Below are positions 63,813-64,000 of a DNA stretch of 64,000 nucleotides, in pieces (the stretch's first letter is position 1; every line of letters starts with the position of its first letter). The translations under genes were made by a program, and so were the position numbers. The notes below the pieces were generated by a model. It ran no database searches and was not told the DNA's origin. It saw nothing but the letters and a program-made list of their open reading frames with translations. The stretch is taken from positions 1,763,001-1,827,000 of the forward strand of contig JABAKD010000025.1 in NCBI GenBank assembly GCA_012845835.1, written 5' to 3'. This stretch comes from Undaria pinnatifida. Taxonomy: Eukaryota > Sar > Phaeophyceae > Laminariales > Alariaceae.

Positions 63813-64000
63813 ATTTTGGCTAAAAATCTCAAGTGCAAATCGAAAAAGCAGCGTGCTTCCCTTGAACATGTACTGCGTCCCATGCACCATATATTAACCC
63901 CTTTAGAGCCCCAAAACTCTCACTATGCTAACTCCAGGTGAATTGACCCCGAAAATGGGATTCCAGTCGTCATTGTCAAGAGGTTAACCTGATGGCGCGC

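Overview
This window is intron-rich nuclear DNA of a photosynthetic stramenopile, most likely a brown alga. Three things point there. Four genes encode a bipartite plastid presequence with an AFVAP (ASAFAP-type) motif. A large beta-helix surface protein carries a C-terminal membrane module of the kind known from brown algae and oomycetes. The long introns are packed with SINEs, LINE remains, minisatellites and homopolymer tracts. No prokaryotic operon, rRNA or CRISPR array is present.

Layout. 1-2.9 kb: repeats only. 2.9-21.4 kb (+): one ten-exon gene for a predicted 1652-residue secreted/membrane protein with GGA(I/V)-type beta-helix repeats, an EGF-like and a Cys-rich segment, and several C-terminal transmembrane helices. 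All nine introns join in compatible phases. Introns 1 and 3 hold most of the repeats, including an eleven-unit minisatellite. 21.4-33 kb: repeat desert with GATC-rich repeats, an old 5'-truncated LINE (26.5-28.2 kb, minus), several dispersed minisatellite families and a pair of ~230 bp direct repeats. 33-52.3 kb: the most striking region. Four copies (A-D) of a two-exon gene encode a plastid-targeted protein with two EF-hands fused to a Tic20-like four-helix membrane domain. A (-) and B (+) are head to head, C (-) and D (+) are head to head, and A/B to C/D is a direct repeat at ~11 kb spacing. Relics of one unrelated coding segment cap all four outer ends. 52.3-56.4 kb: repeats only. 56.4-63.6 kb (-): seven exons of a GapC-type glyceraldehyde-3-phosphate dehydrogenase; its N-terminal exon(s) lie beyond base 64000.

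How the genes relate: GAPDH (glycolysis or plastid carbon metabolism) and the EF-hand/Tic20 proteins (import across the plastid inner envelope, possibly calcium-responsive) may both concern the plastid. The beta-helix protein would act at the cell surface or another membrane. No operon-like coupling is implied; the only shared control evident is the two divergent promoters of the Tic20-like pairs.

Exon limits were placed by hand from GT/AG sites, reading-phase agreement and protein-family continuity. Repeat families are labelled A-H for this report only.
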